From JBBQVS01 sp038211295 (GTDB lineage: Bacteria; Chloroflexota; Ktedonobacteria; Ktedonobacterales; Ktedonobacteraceae), in NCBI GenBank assembly GCA_038211295.1, contig JBBQVS010000001.1, forward strand, positions 1 to 64,000: a DNA stretch of 64,000 bases, read 5' to 3'. A program made the translations under genes and the position numbers. This document shows, one piece after another, positions 1-7,969 of the stretch. Below the pieces are notes generated by a model. That model had not been told where the DNA came from. It searched no databases and was given only the letters and a program-made list of their open reading frames with translations. Every line of letters starts with the position of its first letter. The first letter of the stretch is position 1.

Positions 1-2
1 GT

Positions 3-968
3 ATTGGCGAGGGGGTCTGGCATGATATTGAGCCGTACAAAACGGGTGTTGCTCGTTATCGAGAGAACTTGCCGGAGGATATCGAGCAGGGGACGACTGG
101 CGCGACCTGCATTGATGCCTTTGCGCGGAACCTCAAAGAGACTGGCTATTTGCACAATCACGCTCGCATGTGGACTGCTGCCTATATTGTGCATCATCGG
201 CGTGTGCGCTGGCAGGCGGGGGCGTACTGGTTCCTACAACATTTGCTTGATGGCGACCCCGCGAGCAATAACCTTTCCTGGCAATGGGTCGCGTCTACCT
301 TTTCCGCAAAGCCATACTTTTTCAACCGTGAAAACCTCGCTCGTTTTACTGAGGACAAGTATTGCAGCGTCTGCCCATTGGCAAATGGTGGGTGTCCTTT
401 TGAGGGTAGTTATGAAGAGGTCTCGGCACGCGTCTTTCCGGGCGAGGCCGCGCACGTCGGCATGGCGGCTCCGGGGCAGACCGAACTCACGCGACAGTTG
501 AGCAGTGGACGCGATGAAGAGAAAAAATCTGATGAGGCGTCACCTGTACAGCGCATACTTGTCTGGATTAACGAAGAGAGCCTCAATCCGCAGGGGCCTG
601 CGCTTACCGCATATCCAGAGGCGACGCCCGTGTTTGTCTTTGACGAGTTGGCGATAGAGCAACGTGGGTGGAGTATCAAGCGGCTCGCGTTCATCTATGA
701 GTGCCTGCTAGAGATACCACATATTCAGATATATCGTGGCGCGACGGTTACGGTGCTTACCGCACTCTGCACAGAGCAGAGATACGAGGAGATCGCGACG
801 ACGCCCGTTGTCGATCCACGCCTGCAAAAGAACATTACGGCTTTGGAAAGAACGCTACCCGTCAGACAATACACGATTGAAGAGTTCGCGCCAGTGAAGC
901 ACATCCGCGACTTACGTCGCTTCTCACGCTACTGGACCGAGGTAGAAAACGTTGTGATTCGGGACTAG
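3..968 (+). CDS. Photolyase/cryptochrome-like FAD-binding protein (5' end outside window)
   Basis: The gene is cut by the left edge; 321 codons are visible. The first ~130 visible residues match the FAD-binding helical domain of photolyases and cryptochromes: TGYLHNHARMW (visible residues ~47-57), then the WFLQHLLDGDPASNNLSWQW region, then FSAKPYFFNREN. A cysteine cluster follows (C121, C124, C131, in YCSVCP...GGCPF) and could bind metal or an Fe-S cluster. Residues ~182-321 look like the alpha/beta domain that photolyases normally carry at the N-terminus (ILVWINEESLNPQ, PVFVFDE, then an arginine-rich RFSRYW end), so the domain order seems reversed. I believe this is an uncharacterised family seen in several bacterial phyla. 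DNA repair or light sensing is inferred. The stop overlaps that of the convergent esterase by 3 bases. Confidence 0.8.
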   Translation: MGEGVWHDIEPYKTGVARYRENLPEDIEQGTTGATCIDAFARNLKETGYLHNHARMWTAAYIVHHRRVRWQAGAYWFLQHLLDGDPASNNLSWQWVASTFSAKPYFFNRENLARFTEDKYCSVCPLANGGCPFEGSYEEVSARVFPGEAAHVGMAAPGQTELTRQLSSGRDEEKKSDEASPVQRILVWINEESLNPQGPALTAYPEATPVFVFDELAIEQRGWSIKRLAFIYECLLEIPHIQIYRGATVTVLTALCTEQRYEEIATTPVVDPRLQKNITALERTLPVRQYTIEEFAPVKHIRDLRRFSRYWTEVENVVIRD

Positions 969-1942
969 GGAAGCGCGAACGGGCTAAAAAAGTTCCAGAC
1001 AACCACGTTGGCGTCGATAACCTGCGTTGTGCCGGGACTACCGGGCCATGTATGCTTCCCGTCGCTCACACGGTAGTGGCGTACAATGGTGTTGTTGGCA
1101 CACTTTGTCCATTCTGTGCCTGTGACATCGTCCTTCTGAAAAAACGTTGTTGGGTCGCCCGTACATCCGTTGCGACCCACCCACCCATTCAGGTAGTCCT
1201 GTACTCCACCCATGCGAGTGCTAGCGTTACCCGCGTAGGGGGCAAGGTCGTCGGCGGCACCATGTATCTCCATGATCGGTAGCGGACGTGTTGGATGACA
1301 CCCCTCTGGAAAAGGATAGTAGGCACCGGAGACGGTTGCGACGGCAGCGAACTTGTTGCTGAGTACACAGGCAAGACGGTAGACCATGCCGCCACCGAGC
1401 GAAAAACCCGTGATGTAGACACGGTGCATATCGACACAATAGGTTTGCTCTACTGCGTTCAACATATCGCGAGTGAACTGAATATCGTCCGCGTCACCCG
1501 TTGGCCCATACGCACCCACGCCTGCATTCCATGAGGGAGGAGTATCGACACCCTGTGGGTATGCTAGCACAAAACCAACCTTATCCGCCTCTTTATCGAA
1601 CCCTGTTGTTCCTTCCATAACCTGCGAAGTCCAGCTATACCCATGATAGACAAGTATAAGCGGCAGAGGTTGCTTGCCATAAGATGCGGGAAGATGCATC
1701 AGGTAGGTACGCTTCAAACCGCCAGAGGTCACGGTTTCAGTAACATCTCCGTTCGCGTGTTTTGGCGTTTTACAGGTAATAGCGGGCTGTTTTAGCGAGT
1801 TTGCGCTACCGGGAACATGCAGAGCCTTCCCAAGTGTTGTAGTACGGTAGGAAGTATAAAAAGTACAGCCTGCACTGACAAACAGCATCACAGCAATCGT
1901 TATTATACTAAGACCAACAAGGCGGCGGGGGTTGCTATGCAT
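965..1942 (-). CDS. Secreted lipoprotein esterase, polyhydroxybutyrate depolymerase / feruloyl esterase family
   Basis: 325 aa. The N-terminus has a lipoprotein signal with a lipobox ending at Cys26 (VSAGC), so the protein is probably anchored on the outer face of the membrane. The rest is an alpha/beta hydrolase of the LpqC / PHB depolymerase type: VYHGY oxyanion region near residue 100, nucleophile elbow GFSLGGG with Ser181, acidic residue in AADDLAP (~231), and His297 in GKHTWPG. Several cysteines suggest disulfides, fitting an exported protein. The natural substrate (polyester, feruloyl ester or another ester) cannot be told from sequence. The promoter region is shared with the divergent msrA gene. 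Confidence 0.85.
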   Translation of the reverse strand: MHSNPRRLVGLSIITIAVMLFVSAGCTFYTSYRTTTLGKALHVPGSANSLKQPAITCKTPKHANGDVTETVTSGGLKRTYLMHLPASYGKQPLPLILVYHGYSWTSQVMEGTTGFDKEADKVGFVLAYPQGVDTPPSWNAGVGAYGPTGDADDIQFTRDMLNAVEQTYCVDMHRVYITGFSLGGGMVYRLACVLSNKFAAVATVSGAYYPFPEGCHPTRPLPIMEIHGAADDLAPYAGNASTRMGGVQDYLNGWVGRNGCTGDPTTFFQKDDVTGTEWTKCANNTIVRHYRVSDGKHTWPGSPGTTQVIDANVVVWNFFSPFALP

Positions 1943-1989
1943 TGCTTCTACTTTTCTATACTACCGATTACATGTTTCAGACGAGACGG

Positions 1990-1995
1990 AGTATA
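1990..1995 (-). promoter_or_regulatory. Extended -10 of the esterase promoter
   Basis: On the minus strand this reads TGC TATACT, an extended -10 element about 50 bases upstream of the esterase ATG. The inverted repeat at 2011-2025 lies where the -35 and adjacent operator would be. Confidence 0.5.
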
Positions 1996-2010
1996 GCATA
2001 ACAAACGTAT

Positions 2011-2025
2011 GTTCCGCAACGGAAC
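2011..2025. promoter_or_regulatory. Inverted repeat, possible operator between the esterase gene and msrA
   Basis: GTTCCG-CAA-CGGAAC: 6-base perfect arms around 3 bases, placed over the -35 region of the leftward esterase promoter in the 213-base divergent gap. The cognate regulator is unknown. Confidence 0.35.
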
Positions 2026-2108
2026 GGGCCAAATATCCCACTATTCTGTTACCTGTATCAGCAATGGAGAAGCGTCTGTGTAAAAAGCAGGGTAGTGCTT
2101 CGTAAGAA

Positions 2109-2114
2109 TATACT
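2109..2114 (+). promoter_or_regulatory. -10 element of msrA
   Basis: TATACT, 41 bases before the msrA start codon. It is followed by a good ribosome-binding site (AAAGGAG) at ~2140. No clear -35 is visible. Confidence 0.45.
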
Positions 2115-2155
2115 AGAGCAAGATACCGACACGCACCAAAGGAGCGAGAATTATA

Positions 2156-2650
2156 ATGCAACAAGAGACTACCAAAACCACACAAAAAGCGGATTTCGCC
2201 GCCGGCTGTTTCTGGGGTGTAGAAGCTGAGTTTCGTCAGATCAAAGGAGTCATTGCTACCGCCGTTGGTTATGAGGGCGGTACAACTGCCAAACCCACTT
2301 ACCACGATGTTTGCACAGGTCGCACAGGACACGCGGAAACCATGCAGGTTGAATTTGACCCGACGCGTGTCTCTTACGAGGAACTCCTGAACGTCTTCTG
2401 GGAAAATCATAATCCAACGACGCTCAACCGTCAGGGGCCAGATATTGGTACACAGTACCGCTCGGTCATCTTTTACCACTCGCCAGAGCAGCAAGCGGTG
2501 GCCCTGGCCTCCAAAGAGAAGCTGCAAGCCTCTGGCAAGTACAAGAAGGCCATTGTGACAGAGGTTGTACCCGCACAAACCTTCTACACAGCAGAAGACT
2601 ATCACCAGCAGTACCTGGAGAAGCGCGGTCTCTCACACTGCAACATCTAA
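2156..2650 (+). CDS. msrA: Peptide methionine-S-sulfoxide reductase
   Basis: 164 aa, usual size for a single-domain MsrA. It reduces the S epimer of methionine sulfoxide in proteins and in free methionine, using thioredoxin. The active-site motif GCFWG carries catalytic Cys18. Family signatures follow: VGYEGG, the HAETMQVEFDP strand, and FWENHNPTT. A cysteine in the C-terminal HCNI is a candidate resolving residue. It is cytoplasmic with no signal peptide. It stands alone, followed by a long perfect palindrome. Confidence 0.95.
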   Translation: MQQETTKTTQKADFAAGCFWGVEAEFRQIKGVIATAVGYEGGTTAKPTYHDVCTGRTGHAETMQVEFDPTRVSYEELLNVFWENHNPTTLNRQGPDIGTQYRSVIFYHSPEQQAVALASKEKLQASGKYKKAIVTEVVPAQTFYTAEDYHQQYLEKRGLSHCNI

Positions 2651-2674
2651 CATTTACAGCGCAAAAATACTTTT

Positions 2675-2710
2675 CACAGAACCTGACGAGATATCTCGTC
2701 AGGTTCTGTG
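2675..2710. terminator. 36-base perfect palindrome after msrA; terminator and/or operator
   Basis: Two 18-base arms meet with no loop, centred at 2692/2693, with T4 on the left and TTATAAT on the right. It lies between msrA and the next promoter. Its right half overlaps the -35 region of the TGTTATAAT promoter at 2709-2717, so it could end msrA transcription, bind a regulator, or both. Confidence 0.6.
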
Positions 2711-2711
2711 T

Positions 2712-2717
2712 TATAAT
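2712..2717 (+). promoter_or_regulatory. Extended -10 for the Sua5-type gene
   Basis: TGT TATAAT directly abuts the 36-base palindrome and lies 37 bases before the start codon at 2755. Confidence 0.55.
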
Positions 2718-2754
2718 CGGCATACTTATTTTTCTCTGGGGTTTCATACACATT

Positions 2755-3828
2755 ATGCAAGATACACACCGCACAGAACTCGTACAAGTTGAGCGCAACG
2801 CACCCAATCCCGTTATAATTGAGAGTGCGGCCTCGTTGCTGAAGGCAGGTCAGCTTGTTGTTTTTCCCACTGAGACCGTCTATGGACTTGGCGGGGACGC
2901 GATGCAACCGCCCGCACTCGAGAGCATCTTTGCTGCTAAGGGAAGACCCTATAGCGATCCATTGATTGTGCATATCGCTCACGAAGAGACGCTGGCACTG
3001 CTTGTAAGCACGTTACCGGAATATGCAAAACACCTCGCGCGTATGTTCTGGCCCGGCCCCCTTACACTGTTGCTTCCCGCGAGTTCCCGCGTGCCAAAGC
3101 TTGTCACGGCAGGACTTGGAACGGTTGCGGTTCGGATGCCACGACACCCTGTCGCGCTGGCCCTTATTCGCGCCGTTGGCTCGCCTGTCGCGGCACCCAG
3201 CGCGAATCGTTTTATGCATGTTAGTCCGACAACGGCACAGCACGCGCTAACCGATCTCGACGGACGCATCCCACTTATCCTCGACAGCGGCCCCTGTGAG
3301 GTAGGAGTGGAGTCAACGGTACTTGATTTGTGCGCGTCCGTCCCAACAATCCTTCGCCCCGGTGGTATCAGTCTGGAGGCGTTGCAACAGGTGTTACCGC
3401 AGGTTGTTTATCATACACCAACAAAGCAGCACAAAGAACACGCAGCGCAAACGGCCCCTGGTCAACTGCCGACACACTATGCGCCAAGTGTGCCAACGTT
3501 CCTTTTTGAAGGGGAAATAGACGCGGTACATCGTGCTATGCTCGCGGAGCTACAACGGCGACAGGCGCAGGGGGAGCGCGTTGGTGTATTGATCGCTGAC
3601 GAGGATATCGCAGCGTTCGCGCAAAGTGGTGCACACGTCTACTCGTTAGGGAGTGAGCGCGTGCCGGAACAGCTCGCGGCCCGTCTCTTCGCGGGCTTAC
3701 GCACCCTGGAAGAGGCGAGTACACAAAGCATTCTCTGTCGTGGCTTCCCGACGCTGGGGCTTGGCATGGCAATACGGGATCGTCTTCGCAAGGCCGCTGG
3801 CGGCAAGATTATCGTGGTTAATGAATGA
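2755..3828 (+). CDS. L-threonylcarbamoyladenylate synthase, Sua5 type
   Basis: 357 aa. It makes threonylcarbamoyl-AMP from threonine, bicarbonate and ATP for the t6A modification of ANN-decoding tRNAs. The N-terminal ~205 residues are the YrdC/TsaC fold: VVFPTETVYGLGGDA, the nucleotide-binding KGRPYSDPL stretch, MFWPGPLTL, AVRMPRHP, SPVAAPSAN and VESTVLDL. A C-terminal domain of ~130 residues starts after the PTHYAP linker, giving the longer Sua5 architecture rather than the short TsaC form. The ribosome-binding site is weak. Confidence 0.93.
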   Translation: MQDTHRTELVQVERNAPNPVIIESAASLLKAGQLVVFPTETVYGLGGDAMQPPALESIFAAKGRPYSDPLIVHIAHEETLALLVSTLPEYAKHLARMFWPGPLTLLLPASSRVPKLVTAGLGTVAVRMPRHPVALALIRAVGSPVAAPSANRFMHVSPTTAQHALTDLDGRIPLILDSGPCEVGVESTVLDLCASVPTILRPGGISLEALQQVLPQVVYHTPTKQHKEHAAQTAPGQLPTHYAPSVPTFLFEGEIDAVHRAMLAELQRRQAQGERVGVLIADEDIAAFAQSGAHVYSLGSERVPEQLAARLFAGLRTLEEASTQSILCRGFPTLGLGMAIRDRLRKAAGGKIIVVNE

Positions 3829-3876
3829 GCAGAGTGTATGTTACGCTTCGTGAAACCTTTTCCAGAGCAAAGATGA

Positions 3877-3882
3877 TATACT
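3877..3882 (+). promoter_or_regulatory. Extended -10 of rpiA
   Basis: TGA TATACT, 62 bases before the rpiA start. Confidence 0.5.
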
Positions 3883-3943
3883 CCAATGAAAGCTTTTTCA
3901 GCAACCACAAATAAAAACGTAGCGGGTAAAGGATACAACTGCA

Positions 3944-4648
3944 ATGATGCCACATGATATACCACAGGACTCCTGGAAACAGATGGCGGGAGCAGCAGCG
4001 GCGAACTTGATAGAAGATGGCATGGTCGTAGGTCTCGGCACAGGTTCAACATCCAACTTTTTGATTTATGCTCTGGCGCGGCGGGTGCAGGAGGGGCTAC
4101 ACATCATTGGTACGATCTCCTCTTCGCAAGCCTCCCATGACCTTGCTGAGAGTCTGGGTATTCCCGTTACCAATCTCGACACGCATCCCACGCTGGACAT
4201 CTACATTGATGGCGCGGACGAGATAGATACACAACTGAATTTGCTCAAGGGTGCTGGTGGCGCGTTATTGCGCGAAAAAATCGTGGCCTCCGCCGCCCGC
4301 CGCTTTGTTGTTATCGCGGACGTGACAAAGCAAGTAACACATCTGGGAACGAATTTTCCTGTGCCAGTTGAGGTTGTGCCGTTCGCACTCACGCCGGTAC
4401 GTAAACATCTTGAGTCGCTTGGAGCGCATGTGACGCCACGCCAGCTCGCGGGACAGGCGTTTATCACCGAGAATGGCAATATCGTTCTGGATTGCGCGTT
4501 TCCTGACGGCATCGCTGACCCCATTGGTCTCAGCGCAAACATACACAAAATTGTTGGCGTCGTCGAAACAGGTTTATTTCTCGGCATGGCGACACAGGCA
4601 ATCATCGGTGGGCCAAAGGGCGTCCTGACACTACCGGAACGCTCTTAG
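3944..4648 (+). CDS. rpiA: Ribose-5-phosphate isomerase A
   Basis: 234 aa, full length for RpiA. It interconverts ribose 5-phosphate and ribulose 5-phosphate in the pentose phosphate pathway. Visible family motifs: VGLGTGSTSNF (phosphate loop), IYIDGADEID (catalytic Asp), LLKGAGGALLREKIVA (catalytic Glu/Lys region) and a C-terminal GVVETGLFLGMA. An AAAGGA ribosome-binding site lies 10 bases before the first of two adjacent ATG codons. It is followed 8 bases later by the promoter of the ECF operon. Confidence 0.95.
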   Translation: MMPHDIPQDSWKQMAGAAAANLIEDGMVVGLGTGSTSNFLIYALARRVQEGLHIIGTISSSQASHDLAESLGIPVTNLDTHPTLDIYIDGADEIDTQLNLLKGAGGALLREKIVASAARRFVVIADVTKQVTHLGTNFPVPVEVVPFALTPVRKHLESLGAHVTPRQLAGQAFITENGNIVLDCAFPDGIADPIGLSANIHKIVGVVETGLFLGMATQAIIGGPKGVLTLPERS

Positions 4649-4655
4649 TGTCTGC

Positions 4656-4685
4656 TTGACAATAAATGGTGTGCTTAGTTATACT
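4656..4685 (+). promoter_or_regulatory. Promoter of the ECF transporter operon
   Basis: A perfect -35 TTGACA (4656-4661) and -10 TATACT (4680-4685) are 18 bases apart. Transcription would start near 4692, leaving a leader of ~124 nt before the TTG start at 4816. The leader has a small hairpin option (CACGTC...GACGTG around 4728-4753). I recognised no known riboswitch class in it. Confidence 0.7.
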
Positions 4686-4815
4686 TGAGTCATGAACCCC
4701 TCACCCAATGTGGGCATAGCGCATGTTCGCACGTCTCTTTTATTCCGCGACGTGTCACCATTTTTTCTGACATGCTCTACATCTGCATGCCTGTTTATCG
4801 CAAAGGAGCGCAATT

Positions 4816-5421
4816 TTGAGCAAGGTTAGAACCAGAACGTCCACCGTTGGCCCCTGGACTCTGACGACGGAACGCATTGTGATTGCAGGCGTACTTGCTG
4901 CGATCACGATGGTGCTTGGCTATGTCCCCAATATCGGATTTATCCCCATTCCAACTATCGCCGGTCATGCTACCATTGAACACATCCCCACCATTCTCGG
5001 CGGCATCATTGCAGGCCCTATTGTTGGGCTTGTTTCTGGCTTTATCTTCGGTATTGTGAGCCTGACAAATCCACTTGCCGCACCGATATTCAAAGATCCG
5101 CTTATCTCCGTGCTACCCCGCATATTTATTGGTCTGGTAGCATGGGGAACATTCGCGGGTCTTGTACGCGTTAATCGTGATGTCGCGGCAGCAATCGCTG
5201 GCTTTGCGGGTGCTGCAACAAACACGATTCTTGTGCTTACCATGATTGTCATACGTACAAGAGTATCGGTTGTGGCACTCGTGCCAATTATTCCACAGGC
5301 CATCGTCGAAGCCATCCTTGCCGCAATTCTAACGGTACTACTTGTTCGCGTCTTCTTTATTCTGGAAGCACGCCTAGTACGCGCACCCGATACGAAGCCG
5401 CGTGACCAACTACCTTACTAA
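4816..5421 (+). CDS. ECF transporter S component (substrate-binding membrane protein)
   Basis: 201 aa, 5-6 hydrophobic segments. It starts with TTG, chosen because AAGGAG sits 7 bases upstream. The first third (GHATIEHIPTILGGIIAGPIV) and the FKDPLISVLPRIFIG stretch are typical of the S-component fold, the vitamin- or trace-nutrient-binding subunit of energy-coupling-factor importers. The PTI..HATI.HIP pattern resembles pantothenate/HmpT-type S components, but I cannot assign the substrate. It is followed after 3 bases by the two ATPase genes, so the genes are co-transcribed. Confidence 0.85.
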   Translation: MSKVRTRTSTVGPWTLTTERIVIAGVLAAITMVLGYVPNIGFIPIPTIAGHATIEHIPTILGGIIAGPIVGLVSGFIFGIVSLTNPLAAPIFKDPLISVLPRIFIGLVAWGTFAGLVRVNRDVAAAIAGFAGAATNTILVLTMIVIRTRVSVVALVPIIPQAIVEAILAAILTVLLVRVFFILEARLVRAPDTKPRDQLPY

Positions 5422-5424
5422 ACC

Positions 5425-6264
5425 ATGCTTAAAGTCAATAACATCACCTTCAACTATAGTAAGTTGGTGGAACAGGACGTGCCGCCAGCACTGCACGATG
5501 TCAGCATGAACATTGACGCGGGCGAAACTGTGGCACTTATCGGCCAAAACGGTTCCGGCAAAAGCACCTTGGCGAAAATGCTGGCGGCAGTGTTGCGACC
5601 TGATAGCGGAACTGTGCGCGTCGATGGTCTGCTCACCGATGTCGGTGGCGAGGGCATCTGGACAATTCGCCAGCGTGTAGGCATGGTGTTTCAAAATCCC
5701 GACGATCAGTTGGTAGCGAATACGGTAATCGACGATATCGCGTTTGGGCCAGAAAATATTGGCCTGCCGCGTTTTGAGATTGAAGAGCGCGTCCAAGAAG
5801 CGATTGTGCTACTCGGACTTGCACCATACACGAACATGGCAATCAACGAACTTTCAGTTGGACAAAAACAACGGGTCGCAATCGCCGGCGTCTTAGCAAT
5901 GCGTCCACGTTACCTCATTCTCGACGAGCCAACCACGATGATTTCTGGTCAGACTGCTCACACTCTCATTAACACACTGCATCGTCTGGCGCGAGAGCAG
6001 GGGATAGCGGTGATTCACATTACTCATTTCATGCATGAAGTAACGCAATTTCAGCGTGTTATCGTCATGAACGAAGGTCACATCATTATGAATGATTCAC
6101 CAGCAACCGTCTTTGCTCACATTGACGAGCTACAAGTTCTTGGTTTGGATGTGCCAATGGTTACGCGTTTGGGACAACGACTACGCGCACAGGGTTGGAC
6201 GCGACTCCCCGAAGTCGTACTCTCAACGGACGAACTAAAGGCGGGTTTATGCTCTTCAAACTGA
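5425..6264 (+). CDS. ECF transporter ATPase subunit EcfA1
   Basis: 279 aa. It pairs with the downstream EcfA2 to power uptake through an ECF importer. Walker A is GQNGSGKST (40-48), the Q-loop is MVFQNPDDQ (the QNP..Q form typical of ECF ATPases), the signature is LSVGQ (143-147), Walker B is YLILDEPT with D167/E168, and the H-loop His is 201. The D-loop is odd: EPTTMISGQT replaces the usual EP(T/A)xxLDPxG, so the conserved D-loop Asp is absent. The reading frame is intact. The next gene starts inside its last codons. Confidence 0.93.
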   Translation: MLKVNNITFNYSKLVEQDVPPALHDVSMNIDAGETVALIGQNGSGKSTLAKMLAAVLRPDSGTVRVDGLLTDVGGEGIWTIRQRVGMVFQNPDDQLVANTVIDDIAFGPENIGLPRFEIEERVQEAIVLLGLAPYTNMAINELSVGQKQRVAIAGVLAMRPRYLILDEPTTMISGQTAHTLINTLHRLAREQGIAVIHITHFMHEVTQFQRVIVMNEGHIIMNDSPATVFAHIDELQVLGLDVPMVTRLGQRLRAQGWTRLPEVVLSTDELKAGLCSSN

Positions 6265-7112
6265 ATAGTGTGTATCACACCTACCTTCGGAACACACCGT
6301 TCGCAATCGAGGCATTACGTGGCCTCTCGCTGACTATCGAGGCAGGGCAGACAACGGCACTTGTGGGGCCGACAAAATCGGGCAAGTCTACCGTTGTCGA
6401 TCTCCTCGCAGGCTTGATTATTCCCTACCCTGGTACAACCTTTTTCGAGAACATGGATGTCGCGGGTTCCACGTTCGATAGAGAACGTATCCGTTCGCGT
6501 GTTGGCATCGTTTTTCAATCGCCCGAAGCGCAAATTTTCGAGGAGACGGTGGGCAAAGATGTCTCGTTTGGGCCACGGCGTAAACATGTTCCGCTTGCTG
6601 AATCGCGTCGTCTGGTGCGAGAGTCGTTAGAAGCTGTCGGTCTACCCTACGAAGATTTTCGTTCGCGCTACACCTATGCGCTAAGTGGTGGGCAAAAACG
6701 CCGTGTGGCGATTGCAGGTGTGCTTGCGATGCAACCACAGGTAATTGTGCTGGACGAGCCAACTGCGGGGCTTGACCCGCGTGGACGCCGCGAACTGCTC
6801 GATCTGATTCATCGTCTCAAACAGGAGCAGGCGATGACCATTGTCTATGCCTCAAGCAGTTTGCAGGAAGTGATTGAATTAGCGGACACTATTCACATCC
6901 TCGATCAGGGACAACTCGCCTTTAGTGGTGTACCGCGTGCCATTCTGCAACGCGCGGACGAAATCGCGGCACTGGATATCACGCTCCCCGAAGCAACCCA
7001 GATCGCTCTGGCCTTGCGTGGGATTTTGCCACACATTCGCACCGACGTACTAGGCTTGACAGAGTTGGAGGAAGAGATTAACAAAAATATGAGTGAGGTA
7101 TCACTGCAATGA
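6249..7112 (+). CDS. ECF transporter ATPase subunit EcfA2
   Basis: 287 aa from the ATG at 6249, which lies 16 bases inside the end of ecfA1 (AAGGCGGG is the ribosome-binding site); an in-frame start at 6195 would overlap far more. Walker A is GPTKSGKST, the Q-loop is VFQSPEAQ, the signature is LSGGQKRR, Walker B is VIVLDEPTAGLDPRGR with an intact D-loop, and the switch His position reads YASSS rather than the usual THD/H. So each ATPase deviates in a different motif. It is translationally coupled to the following hydrolase by an ATGA overlap. Confidence 0.93.
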   Translation: MLFKLNSVYHTYLRNTPFAIEALRGLSLTIEAGQTTALVGPTKSGKSTVVDLLAGLIIPYPGTTFFENMDVAGSTFDRERIRSRVGIVFQSPEAQIFEETVGKDVSFGPRRKHVPLAESRRLVRESLEAVGLPYEDFRSRYTYALSGGQKRRVAIAGVLAMQPQVIVLDEPTAGLDPRGRRELLDLIHRLKQEQAMTIVYASSSLQEVIELADTIHILDQGQLAFSGVPRAILQRADEIAALDITLPEATQIALALRGILPHIRTDVLGLTELEEEINKNMSEVSLQ

Positions 7113-7843
7113 CAGAGCAGCATCCCCTGGTTTTCATTCACGGTTCTGGCGACAATGGAAGCGTGTGGCGGCCACAAATTGAACACTTCGGCCCACAGTG
7201 GAGCTTCCCGTTAGATTTGCCTGGACATGGGCAAAGACCTGACACAGTACCAGTAGAAACGACGGTTCAGGGCTACGCGCAGGCAGTCCAGAGCATCGTG
7301 ACAGAAGAACTTCAACGACAGAAACCCATTTTTATTGGTCACTCACTTGGCGGAGCAATCGCGCTAACACTGGCTCTTGACTACCCAAATGATGTGAGTG
7401 GTATCGTTTTGGTTGGCACTGGGGCGAGGCTCCGCATTCTGCCAGCGATTCTCGCGGAAGCCAGAGACGACCCTAAGCAGGCGCGTCTCAACCTATCACA
7501 TTTGGCGATGTCCCCCACCGTCGCGCCGACAGTAGCACAGGCAATCTTACAAGAACAATCTCCCCGTGATGCTCATATGCTCTACCGCGATCTCGCTGCT
7601 TGTAATGCTTTTGAGAGTATGAGTAGGCTATATGAAATATCTATGCCAACACTTATTATCTGCGGCATGGATGACCGTTTGACCCCCGTTAAGTATAGTG
7701 AGTACCTGCACAAGAACATACACAACTCGACGCTGCTTATTTTGTCGGACGCAGGCCATTATGTCATGCGTGAGCAACCCCAAGCAGTGAATAGAGGAAT
7801 CACAGAGTGGTTGGCGGCATCATTCCCCCCCTCGACGCACTAA
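7109..7843 (+). CDS. Alpha/beta hydrolase encoded in the ECF operon
   Basis: 244 aa, soluble, no signal peptide. Canonical fold: FIHGSGDNGSVW (oxyanion loop), nucleophile elbow GHSLGG, acid in CGMDDRLTP, and His in SDAGHYVMREQP near the C-terminus. The start overlaps the stop of ecfA2 (ATGA), so it is the fourth cistron of the transporter operon, in the place where the EcfT membrane gene might be expected. A role in processing the imported compound is inferred from position only. Confidence 0.88.
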   Translation: MTEQHPLVFIHGSGDNGSVWRPQIEHFGPQWSFPLDLPGHGQRPDTVPVETTVQGYAQAVQSIVTEELQRQKPIFIGHSLGGAIALTLALDYPNDVSGIVLVGTGARLRILPAILAEARDDPKQARLNLSHLAMSPTVAPTVAQAILQEQSPRDAHMLYRDLAACNAFESMSRLYEISMPTLIICGMDDRLTPVKYSEYLHKNIHNSTLLILSDAGHYVMREQPQAVNRGITEWLAASFPPSTH

Positions 7844-7969
7844 GCACGTTCGTGTTACAATATCCCACAGAAGTTTTCACAAAAACAGCTCGTCCTCTGC
7901 ACACTCTCATGAGCAAACGGGGCGTGTTTGATACAATGCACACAGAAAGATAGACTAGGGAGAACCGAT

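Noticed and set aside
4..501. 165-codon frame at the left edge
   Set aside because: It is out of frame with the photolyase-like gene, which has clear family motifs over the same bases.
1961..2605. 214-codon open frame on the minus strand opposite msrA
   Set aside because: It overlaps msrA almost completely, has a Cys/Leu-rich composition unlike the neighbours and no ribosome-binding site; it is the antisense shadow of msrA.
4692..4815. A vitamin riboswitch in the ECF leader
   Set aside because: I could not find the conserved cores of TPP, cobalamin, FMN or preQ1 riboswitches in the 124-nt leader.
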